Positions 1 through 5,149 of a stretch of 8,735 nt of DNA are shown here, one piece after another. The notes under the pieces were generated by a model. It saw only the letters and a list, made by a program, of their open reading frames with translations. It ran no database searches and was not told the origin of the DNA. Within the stretch, counting starts at the first letter, position 1; each line of letters starts with the position of its first letter. This DNA comes from Geobacter sp. UBA6169 (GTDB lineage: Bacteria > Desulfobacterota > Desulfuromonadia > Geobacterales > Pseudopelobacteraceae). The stretch is taken from NCBI GenBank assembly GCA_002422265.1, contig DIUB01000070.1:1-8735 (forward strand). The letters run 5' to 3'. The position numbers were made by a program, and so were the translations under genes.

Positions 1-1190
1 TCGTCCACGTTGTCCTGCTGTTCTGTACTCAGCGGCTCAACCGGGTCGTTCTGCAGCACCTGTGAGAAACCGATGATGGCGTTCAGCGGGGTACGCAGCT
101 CATGGCTCATCCGTGAGAGAAATTCGGACTTGGCAGCGCTGGCCTGCTCAACTTCAGCCAGAGAGCGGCGCAGGGCCTGTTCAGTGGCCCGCAGGTCGGT
201 CAGGTCAACGCCAAAGGTGCCGACCAGCTGTACCTCACCATGGTTGGAAAGGATCGGAAAACCGTTGATCTGAAAGATCCGTGGCTGGCCGGAGGGATCA
301 GACACCGTGATTTCAATCTGTCTGGTGGCGCGGCTTTCATGGATATCGGCAATGAACTGGTCCATAACGGTGGCCTGTTCCGACTGATACAGGCTTTGGT
401 TGTCGATCTGGCTTGATGCCGGGGTCAGACCAAAAAACCGTTGGTAGGCGTTGCTGCAGGCCACCAGTACCCCTGCCCGGTTTCTGATGGTAATCAGGTT
501 GGGGGAGTTGGTCAGCAGCCCCTCAAGCTGTGAGGCCATCAGCCGTACCGGGCTGACAAACTGGCGGTTGATGTAGAAGAAACCGATGGTAAGGCCCACC
601 ACCAGCAGGATGCTGTCCAGGAGCAGGGCAAACCAGCCGCCCCGCAGCACGGCTGAAAACAGTTTGCGGTCTGAAACCCCCACCTGGATCACACCGGCCA
701 GCTGGTGGTCAAAGCCGCTGTAGTACGGCTGGGTCACCTCACGTAACGACAGATCGTGGTGAGACAGGGTACGGATGGTGCGGGTTTTGCTGCGCAGCAC
801 CTCCTGCACAACAGCCAGGGCCTCCGGGGCAAGCCGGGTGTCGTTTAACTGCGGGGTGCTGTGGGCAATTATCTCTCCCTGCGTGTCGGCCACCAGCAGA
901 TAATGGATATCAGGGTGTTGCTTTTTGATATCCTCCAGCAGCAACCGGGCCTGATACTTGCTGGAAAAGCTGATTCTGCTGACAGAATCGGCCAGTATGC
1001 TGGTCAGCAGGGTAGAGAGATCATCCTGTGCCTTGTTGAGGCTGTAACGGAAATAGGCTCCGGCAGAGAGCAGGATGACCAGCACCATCAGGGCAATCAT
1101 GGCGGCAAAGGCAACGTACATGCGCCGTTCCAGCTGTTGCATGCCGGTGGCGTTCAGTGATTTGTCTGTATTCTGGTTTTGTTGCGGCAT
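1..1190 (-). CDS. PAS-containing membrane sensor histidine kinase, C-terminus beyond window
   Basis: Partial gene: the start is inside the window, but the reading frame runs off the left edge after 396 codons, so most of the dimerisation helix pair and the whole ATP-binding (HATPase) domain are not visible. Seen: a short cytosolic N-terminus, a transmembrane helix at about residues 24-46, a periplasmic region of roughly 135 residues containing a Cache-like strand pattern (YLLVADTQGEIIAHS, about 97-111), and a second transmembrane helix at about 186-207. A PAS-like domain follows at about 225-335, with no obvious HAMP between, and then a HisKA H-box, SHELRTPLNAIIGF. H363 (codon 104-102) is the predicted phosphoacceptor. 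Known for the family: autophosphorylation and phosphotransfer to a response regulator; a receiver could lie beyond the edge. The gene starts 21 bp after the periplasmic binding protein gene, so the two probably work as a ligand-sensing pair. The ATG at 1190 has only a weak, distant AAGGG upstream; ATG codons 18 and 24 are alternatives. Confidence 0.85.
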   Translation of the reverse strand, partial: MPQQNQNTDKSLNATGMQQLERRMYVAFAAMIALMVLVILLSAGAYFRYSLNKAQDDLSTLLTSILADSVSRISFSSKYQARLLLEDIKKQHPDIHYLLVADTQGEIIAHSTPQLNDTRLAPEALAVVQEVLRSKTRTIRTLSHHDLSLREVTQPYYSGFDHQLAGVIQVGVSDRKLFSAVLRGGWFALLLDSILLVVGLTIGFFYINRQFVSPVRLMASQLEGLLTNSPNLITIRNRAGVLVACSNAYQRFFGLTPASSQIDNQSLYQSEQATVMDQFIADIHESRATRQIEITVSDPSGQPRIFQINGFPILSNHGEVQLVGTFGVDLTDLRATEQALRRSLAEVEQASAAKSEFLSRMSHELRTPLNAIIGFSQVLQNDPVEPLSTEQQDNVD

Positions 1191-1211
1191 CAGAATGGTT
1201 TTTCCCTTAAG

Positions 1212-2267
1212 TTACTGCGGTGTGCTGCGGATAGCACCGTTCCACTGCGGTTGCCTGCTGGGCCAGGGCTTGGTGAACGGTTGGGGGATCGGCCCGAGCC
1301 AGCCCGGATAGCGTACCATGGTTTCACGGGTAATCGGAAAAACCGGAACCAGCTGCTGGCGCGCCACCTGTTTGCCCTGGGCGATCTGATAGGCCGTGGT
1401 CAGGGCCTGGGCACCCAGCGGACCGCAGAACTGGGCGCTGTTCACCACGGTCAGCCGCTTTTTGCGGATATTTTGCACCGAGGCCGGGTCGCCATCCACC
1501 GTGGCCACCATAATCTCGGTCCTGCCTGCCTTGTCCAGGCTGTCCACCACTGCCAGACCGCCGCCGTCATTGACGGTAAAGATCAGATCAACAGTTCCTC
1601 TGGCAGGAAAATCTCGCAACAGCGCCTCAGCGGCCTGGCGTCCGGAGACCGGTTCCACAGCCTTGTAGGTTTTCAGGATCTTGTACGGAATCCGGTACTG
1701 GGCCAGGGCATCAAGGAAACCGTTGACCCGCTCGACCGTGCTGGAGATGTAGGGGTATTCCACCAGCACCAGGTTCAGGCTTTTGTGCGGGGACACCCGT
1801 GAAGCAAGGTACTCGCCGTTCAAGTAGCCGGCCTGGTAGTTGTCTGAGGTGATGTAGGCGGCCAGGGTGCCGCCGCTGATGTACTGATCGTAGGCCACCA
1901 CCGGAATACCGGCCTTGTTGGCCTCTTTCAGCGGTTCGGCCAGGGCTGCGTTGTCGGTTGGCTGCACAATGATCACGGCCGGTTTTTGACGCACCAGCTC
2001 ACGCATCTGCAAGCGCTGACGGCTCACTGCCTCTTGTCCATCACCAGCAACGCTGGGCAAAAGCGTAATAGCCGGTCCTTTTCCCCTGGCTGCGGCCCGG
2101 TTGATCCGCTCTGCCTCTGCCTCCAGCCCTTTGCGCATGGCCACCTGGCCCGGAATGTTCATGGACCAGTACAGCACGCCGATCCTGAGCGGCTCTGCTG
2201 CATCGGCCCGCAGGTAAAAGCCCAGCAGCAGCACAACCAGCACGAATGGTTTCAGGAGTCTGTTCAT
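1212..2267 (-). CDS. Sugar-type periplasmic substrate-binding protein (Peripla_BP_4/RbsB-like)
   Basis: 351-residue exported protein. A signal peptide is evident: positive N-terminus (MNRLLK), hydrophobic core to about residue 18, likely cleavage after ADA at 21-23. The mature protein has the two-lobe binding-protein pattern: first strand LRIGVLYWSM (27-36), then VIIVQPTDNAALAEPLKEA (98-116), AGIPVVAYD (119-127), hinge-region SDNYQAGYLNGEYLA (141-155), and the second-lobe motifs DLIFTVNDGGG (227-237) and VATVDGDPASVQNI (254-267). These match the RbsB/TorT/LuxP class that binds sugars, AI-2 or other small molecules. No ABC permease or ATPase gene is adjacent; the next gene is a sensor kinase, so a sensory rather than transport role is likely (inference). 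The start ATG overlaps the stop of the PilZ gene in an ATGA, implying translational coupling; GGGG lies about 10 nt upstream. The ligand cannot be told from sequence. The C-terminal 20 or so residues are Pro/Trp-rich and atypical for the fold. Confidence 0.85.
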   Translation of the reverse strand: MNRLLKPFVLVVLLLGFYLRADAAEPLRIGVLYWSMNIPGQVAMRKGLEAEAERINRAAARGKGPAITLLPSVAGDGQEAVSRQRLQMRELVRQKPAVIIVQPTDNAALAEPLKEANKAGIPVVAYDQYISGGTLAAYITSDNYQAGYLNGEYLASRVSPHKSLNLVLVEYPYISSTVERVNGFLDALAQYRIPYKILKTYKAVEPVSGRQAAEALLRDFPARGTVDLIFTVNDGGGLAVVDSLDKAGRTEIMVATVDGDPASVQNIRKKRLTVVNSAQFCGPLGAQALTTAYQIAQGKQVARQQLVPVFPITRETMVRYPGWLGPIPQPFTKPWPSRQPQWNGAIRSTPQ

Positions 2268-2980
2268 GGTGCAAGTACCCCGTCTTTTATCTCGCGAATA
2301 ATCTCTACCTGACGTTGAAAGATGAATCTGGAAAGCCGGCGTTCAGCTGCCTTGTCGGGTTCTATGACAAATTTGTAACAGTAGGGGCGTTCGATGTCTG
2401 CAATGTTGATCAACCGCCCCGGCAGGTTCAGGCTGAAGCTCTCCTGATGCTCGTTGTCAAACAGGTTGAAGCTGATGTTCACCTCACTGCCCGGTTCCAG
2501 CGGGCAGTAATCCTGCACCGCCACATTCAGGCCCGACAGGGAAAAATCATGCAGTTTGCCTTCAAGCAGGCCTGCCGGGGTGGTCATGGCCACTTCAACA
2601 GGCTGATCAAGCTCCAGCCGCAGAAAATTGCGGCGTTCAGCCATGATATCCACATAGCAGAACTTGACAAAGGAGGCTGCCTTTTTCCTGACATTGACGT
2701 ACTGGGCCTGGGCAAACAGATCAAACTTGAACAGGGGACTGCGGATAAAGACGTAGCGGCCATGCTCTACGGTAAAGGCCTGTTCGGCCTGCAGATCAAG
2801 ATCAAGCACGCCGCGGTCAAGCCCGGCTATGGCAGCCGGGTAGCTCAGCAACAGACCCTTGTAATAGTTGATCAGTTTGAGGGATGCCTTGGGATTGGCC
2901 TTGAAGATGGCAACGATCTCGTCATGATCTTCGTCAAAGGTCTTCTGGATACGGGTGCTGTAGAGGTCAAGTACGTTCAT
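2264..2980 (-). CDS. PilZ-domain protein, probable c-di-GMP receptor
   Basis: 238-residue cytosolic protein without signal peptide or membrane segment. The C-terminal half carries the PilZ signature: ERRNFLRLE at about 115-123 supplies the RxxxR motif (R117, R121), and DFSLSG (145-150) supplies the D/NxSxxG motif. Both c-di-GMP-contacting motifs are therefore intact, and binding is predicted. The N-terminal roughly 110 residues form a separate domain resembling the N-domain of YcgR-like two-domain PilZ proteins, although identity is too low for me to name it firmly. The start ATG at 2980 is supported by AGGGA about 6 nt upstream. The gene follows the HDOD gene after a 64-bp gap and overlaps the binding-protein gene by 4 bp (ATGA). 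The GGDEF protein encoded about 2 kb upstream is a plausible c-di-GMP source. The target of this receptor (motility, pilus motor or gene expression) is not indicated by the sequence. Confidence 0.88.
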   Translation of the reverse strand: MNVLDLYSTRIQKTFDEDHDEIVAIFKANPKASLKLINYYKGLLLSYPAAIAGLDRGVLDLDLQAEQAFTVEHGRYVFIRSPLFKFDLFAQAQYVNVRKKAASFVKFCYVDIMAERRNFLRLELDQPVEVAMTTPAGLLEGKLHDFSLSGLNVAVQDYCPLEPGSEVNISFNLFDNEHQESFSLNLPGRLINIADIERPYCYKFVIEPDKAAERRLSRFIFQRQVEIIREIKDGVLAP

Positions 2981-3033
2981 AACTTTCCCTGAATCGGGGT
3001 TGGTGTAGGATCTGAAACTGGTCGTTTAGCTAT

Positions 3034-3043
3034 CATGATCATG
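3034..3043. repeat. 10-bp perfect palindrome in the HDOD-PilZ gap
   Basis: The sequence CATGATCATG is its own reverse complement. It sits directly after the HDOD stop codon within the only gap of more than 25 bp in the downstream operon (2981-3044). It could be a small operator half, but 10 bp is short, and no clear -35/-10 pair is visible between it and the PilZ start. I regard it as possibly coincidental. Confidence 0.2.
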
Positions 3044-3044
3044 G

Positions 3045-3866
3045 TCATGCGCAGGCAGCCTTCATATCGGTTTCAAGCCGGGCCAATACGTCTTCAGAAG
3101 CTCCCAGCAGTTCTACCTCGGACAGCGTGTCTTCCGGCTGCACATACTGCGGATAGAGATTCAGTCCGTACTGCACACTGTTGAAGTTGGCCAGCCGGAC
3201 AATGGTCAACAGCCGATCGTCGGGATCAGGCTCGTCATCGTGGTGATGTGCCACGATCTGACAGTAGCGTTGGGGAATATCCCAGTAATCCATGATCCGG
3301 CACCCCTGCTCCACATGCATGTCAGAAAAAACATCCAGCACGGTTTCCAGATCAAGGCTACACTGGTTGGCCGGATCCAGGCTGATCCGCTCCATGGCCT
3401 TGATCAGGTACAGCTTGCCGATATCATGCAGCAGACCGGCCAGGTAGGCCTGTTCAGTCAGATCACGGCTGCCGACAGCACCGGCAAGCGAACGGCAGCC
3501 CACGGCACAGGCATGGGAGTGCTGCCAAAGCCCCTGCATGATCTGATGCACCAGCGGGTCTGACGAGTGGTGCAGGGCTGCCTGTGAGGCTGCCATTGCC
3601 AGAGAGGTGATCTGACGGGCACCCAGTCGGTTGACTGATTCCTTGATGGTGTCGGATTTGTAGCGACCGGTATAGGCGGATGAATTGGCCATCCGCAGGA
3701 TCTGGATCGCCAACCCCTGATCCTTGTTGATGGTGTCGATCACCTGCTCCATGGCAACATCCTGATCAGCCAGCAGTTGCAGCAGTTCTAATGCCACGGA
3801 ATTAAACACCGGCAGCTCAATCGGCTGCATGCAGATCTGGTAGCGCAGTTCAAGGGGAAAGCTCAT
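3045..3866 (-). CDS. HDOD-domain signalling protein
   Basis: 273-residue soluble protein that is essentially one HDOD domain (about 15-230) with a short C-terminal extension. Diagnostic stretches: the opening IELPVFNSVALELLQLL (16-32), the segment DQGLAIQILRMANSSAY (49-65), VNRLGARQI (78-86), WQHSHACA (114-121), the HD pair in LAGLLHDIGKL (142-152; H147, D148), H184 with downstream W195-DIP, and the triple His at 207-209. Many HDOD proteins lose the HD metal ligands, but most are kept here (H116, H147/D148, H184, H208); the position where a final Asp might be expected reads RLANF, with Asn at 227. HDOD proteins are regulatory partners in motility, chemotaxis, c-di-GMP and stress signalling; few have demonstrated catalysis. 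The start overlaps the stop of the preceding ferritin-like gene (ATGA), with GAGG 6 nt before the ATG, so the two are probably translated together. No receiver or GGDEF domain is fused. Family assignment is firm; function is unknown. Confidence 0.93.
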   Translation of the reverse strand: MSFPLELRYQICMQPIELPVFNSVALELLQLLADQDVAMEQVIDTINKDQGLAIQILRMANSSAYTGRYKSDTIKESVNRLGARQITSLAMAASQAALHHSSDPLVHQIMQGLWQHSHACAVGCRSLAGAVGSRDLTEQAYLAGLLHDIGKLYLIKAMERISLDPANQCSLDLETVLDVFSDMHVEQGCRIMDYWDIPQRYCQIVAHHHDDEPDPDDRLLTIVRLANFNSVQYGLNLYPQYVQPEDTLSEVELLGASEDVLARLETDMKAACA

Positions 3867-4354
3867 GGGGTGCCTCGCGCTGCTGCTTCTGCCCTCAGCT
3901 GCTGCAGCAGGGTAGTGATCCGGCCAGTGTGTTGTTTCTGGGTAGCTTCCAGACGCCCCAGAACCTTTTCAACCTCAGGCGTGTCTCCGGTAAAGCGTTG
4001 AAACACCTGACGCTCAATCAGTGAGTTTTCAAAATCAGTTACTGCTGCCAGTGCCTGCAGTTCGGTCAGGTGGCCGTATTCCAGTTTCTGTTGAAATTCA
4101 CGCAGAAAGTTGATCATGTTGCTGATGGTGTAGGTGCGGGTTCTTCCTTCGGCAAAACGGGCCTGGTCTGCCAGACAGGCAGACTGGAGCTGTTCGATCC
4201 AGCCGGCATGCTCCATTTCTTCACTCACCAGAGCCAGATAAGACTCGGCATGCTCGGGATAACGCTGCGCCATCAGCTGGTAGATGGTGGCCATCAGCAG
4301 TTCCAGCTCCTTGAGCAGTTCAAGTATTTTGTGCTGGTGTACCTGCAGGGTCAT
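3863..4354 (-). CDS. Ferritin-like (rubrerythrin-type) protein B, 163 aa
   Basis: Predicted four-helix-bundle protein with no signal peptide. The first helix pair has diiron-type spacing: E18 followed seven residues later by Y25, then a second helix with LVSEEMEHAGWI (42-53), giving E46-x-x-H49. In the second half, E109 lies in helix three (VTDFENSLIERQ), but the expected second ExxH is replaced by QKQH, with Q139 and H142. If assembled like rubrerythrin, the metal site would lack one carboxylate. Known for the superfamily: iron or dioxygen/peroxide chemistry at a diiron site, and some members have lost metal and act structurally. It shares architecture with the gene immediately upstream, and its ATG overlaps that gene's TGA by 4 bp (4351-4354); its own ribosome binding site is weak, so coupled translation is likely. 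Its stop in turn overlaps the HDOD start. I infer a heteromeric or sensory role with its neighbour; ordinary peroxide scavenging is an alternative. Fold call fairly confident, function not. Confidence 0.65.
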   Translation of the reverse strand: MTLQVHQHKILELLKELELLMATIYQLMAQRYPEHAESYLALVSEEMEHAGWIEQLQSACLADQARFAEGRTRTYTISNMINFLREFQQKLEYGHLTELQALAAVTDFENSLIERQVFQRFTGDTPEVEKVLGRLEATQKQHTGRITTLLQQLRAEAAARGTP

Positions 4355-4893
4355 GTTGTCGGCTCGGCTTCCGGTTCACGGGAAAGGAGCGATGTCATGG
4401 CGTTTTCAGCCCGCAGCTTCTGGTAGTACTCCTCAATGGCGGCGATATGCCCCTGGTCACTTGCCATCATGGCGTTGAACAGTTTCTGAAACGAGGCATC
4501 ACTGAAAGCGGCAACGCAGGAAAGGTGAAACTTGACCAGATACTGCTCAAGTTTGATGGCAAACTCAAGGGCTTCAAGCAGGGAGAGTCTGTTTGACGGC
4601 AGTCCGGCAATGACATTTTTCAGCCGTGTGATCAGCTTGTCTGCAGTCTCCAGCGTGATGGTACTCTTCATATTCAGGCATTTGCGCATCTTGAGCGCCA
4701 GGGTGAACTGCTCGGCATGATTTTCTTCTTCAACCGCTGTTTTTCTCCAGAGATAGACCGCTTCAGGGATATCGGCATAGGTCTCGGCAAAGCGTGTATA
4801 AAGCTCTTGGTTCAGCAGTTCTATGGTGCGACACTTTTCAAGCAGAAGCTGGTCGTTGATGGTGATGCCTCCTGCTGCGTCCTGGCAGTCCAT
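4351..4893 (-). CDS. Ferritin-like (rubrerythrin-type) protein A, about 180 aa
   Basis: Helical cytosolic protein resembling its downstream neighbour. I chose the ATG at 4893, giving 180 residues, because GGAG (4901-4904) lies 7 nt upstream. An in-frame ATG at 4908 would add MRRKI but has no ribosome binding site and would place that GGAG inside the coding region. In numbering from 4893: E25 and Y32 (helix one, IELLNQELY), then VEEENHAEQF, giving E56-x-x-H59; in the second half E116 sits in LEQYLVKFH, and SDQGHIAAIEEYY gives D146-x-x-H149. The second ExxH has thus become DxxH, which may still bind metal. Ferritin-like proteins handle iron and O2/H2O2 at diiron sites; whether this one is metallated cannot be read from sequence. 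The C-terminus is acidic and Pro-rich (about 171-180). It is the first gene after the 126-bp intergenic region and probably the first cistron of the downstream operon. Specific subfamily not recognised. Confidence 0.65.
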   Translation of the reverse strand: MDCQDAAGGITINDQLLLEKCRTIELLNQELYTRFAETYADIPEAVYLWRKTAVEEENHAEQFTLALKMRKCLNMKSTITLETADKLITRLKNVIAGLPSNRLSLLEALEFAIKLEQYLVKFHLSCVAAFSDASFQKLFNAMMASDQGHIAAIEEYYQKLRAENAMTSLLSREPEAEPTT

Positions 4894-4930
4894 GATTTTT
4901 CTCCGCATAACAGTGGTTCAAACGCTGTAC

Positions 4931-4958
4931 ACGATACCAGAAAAATACAGGATGACAA
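4931..4958 (-). promoter_or_regulatory. Candidate sigma70-type promoter for the ferritin-like/HDOD operon
   Basis: On the minus strand, TTGTCA (4958-4953; five of six matches to TTGACA) is followed after 16 bp by TATCGT (4936-4931; four of six matches to TATAAT). The spacer includes a T-rich TATTTTT segment. It lies between the hairpin at 4982-5007 and the ferritin-like start at 4893, in the only gap longer than 100 bp in the window, so location supports it more than motif strength. No sigma54 GG-N10-GC element was seen. Confidence 0.35.
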
Positions 4959-4981
4959 CTGTATTGACCAGTGCGATGCCG

Positions 4982-5007
4982 GAACGGCAGCCGATTGGCT
5001 GCCGTTC
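4982..5007 (-). terminator. Perfect 11-bp GC-rich hairpin after the RCKP gene, possible terminator
   Basis: The arms GAACGGCAGCC (4982-4992) and GGCTGCCGTTC (4997-5007) are perfectly complementary around a 4-nt loop. The hairpin begins 13 nt after the stop codon of the RCKP-type gene, where a terminator would be expected. No run of U follows on the minus strand (GGCATCGCACTGG), so it is not a canonical intrinsic terminator. It could be a U-less or Rho-assisted terminator, a 3'-end stabiliser, or a processing site partly separating the two gene groups. The inverted repeat is certain; its role is not. Confidence 0.45.
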
Positions 5008-5019
5008 GAAGGCGGGATT

Positions 5020-5124
5020 TTACTCTACCTTTGCAAACTTCCCTTTTTCTCCGCACTTCTCGCATTTCTGCGGTTTGCAGCGGCCTTCCTTGCTGAAGCC
5101 GCAGGCGCATTTCCAGGTTGCCAT
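5020..5124 (-). CDS. RCKP-type rubredoxin-like zinc-ribbon mini-protein, 34 aa
   Basis: A 34-residue cysteine-rich protein too short for usual ORF cut-offs. It begins MATWKCACGF and carries RCKP at 15-18 and C21-x-x-C24-G. Cysteines are at 6, 8, 16, 21 and 24, with Lys-rich spacing. This is the pattern of the small RCKP-type rubredoxin-like family: W-K-C near the start, central GRCKP, then CxxCG. A single Zn or Fe bound by four of the five Cys is expected for this knuckle fold; which four, and whether it carries electrons, are unknown. Reality is supported by the ribosome binding site, the family-like spacing of all motifs, and position 25 bp after the cyclase stop. An in-frame ATG at 5130 would add two residues (M-T), but the ATG at 5124 has the better distance (10 nt from AGGAGG versus 4). 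It ends just before the hairpin at 4982-5007. Iron/redox proteins lie on both sides of that boundary, since the next operon starts with ferritin-like genes. Confidence 0.8.
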   Translation of the reverse strand: MATWKCACGFSKEGRCKPQKCEKCGEKGKFAKVE

Positions 5125-5131
5125 GGTCATC

Positions 5132-5142
5132 TCACCTCCTTA
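5132..5142 (-). promoter_or_regulatory. Full-length Shine-Dalgarno sequence of the RCKP gene
   Basis: The minus strand reads TAAGGAGGTGA, an 11-nt uninterrupted match to the consensus complement of the 16S rRNA 3' tail. It is far stronger than any other ribosome binding site in this window; most neighbours have 3-5 nt matches. This predicts heavy translation of the mini-protein relative to the cyclase upstream. Two in-frame ATGs follow, at 5130 and 5124. Confidence 0.85.
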
Positions 5143-5149
5143 CCGTGTG

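Noticed and set aside
861..1802. Long plus-strand open frames opposite the kinase and binding-protein genes
   Set aside because: The minus-strand frames give clear signal peptide, PAS, H-box and binding-protein motifs; the plus-strand translations show no recognisable domain and arise from the GC-rich codon bias of the opposite strand.
2246..2992. 248-codon plus-strand open frame opposite the PilZ gene
   Set aside because: It lies almost exactly antisense to the PilZ gene, which has intact RxxxR and DxSxxG motifs and a good ribosome binding site; the plus-strand protein has no family resemblance.
4894..4908. Upstream ATG at 4908 as the start of ferritin-like protein A
   Set aside because: No Shine-Dalgarno precedes it, whereas GGAG lies 7 nt before the ATG at 4893; the five extra residues are probably untranslated leader.
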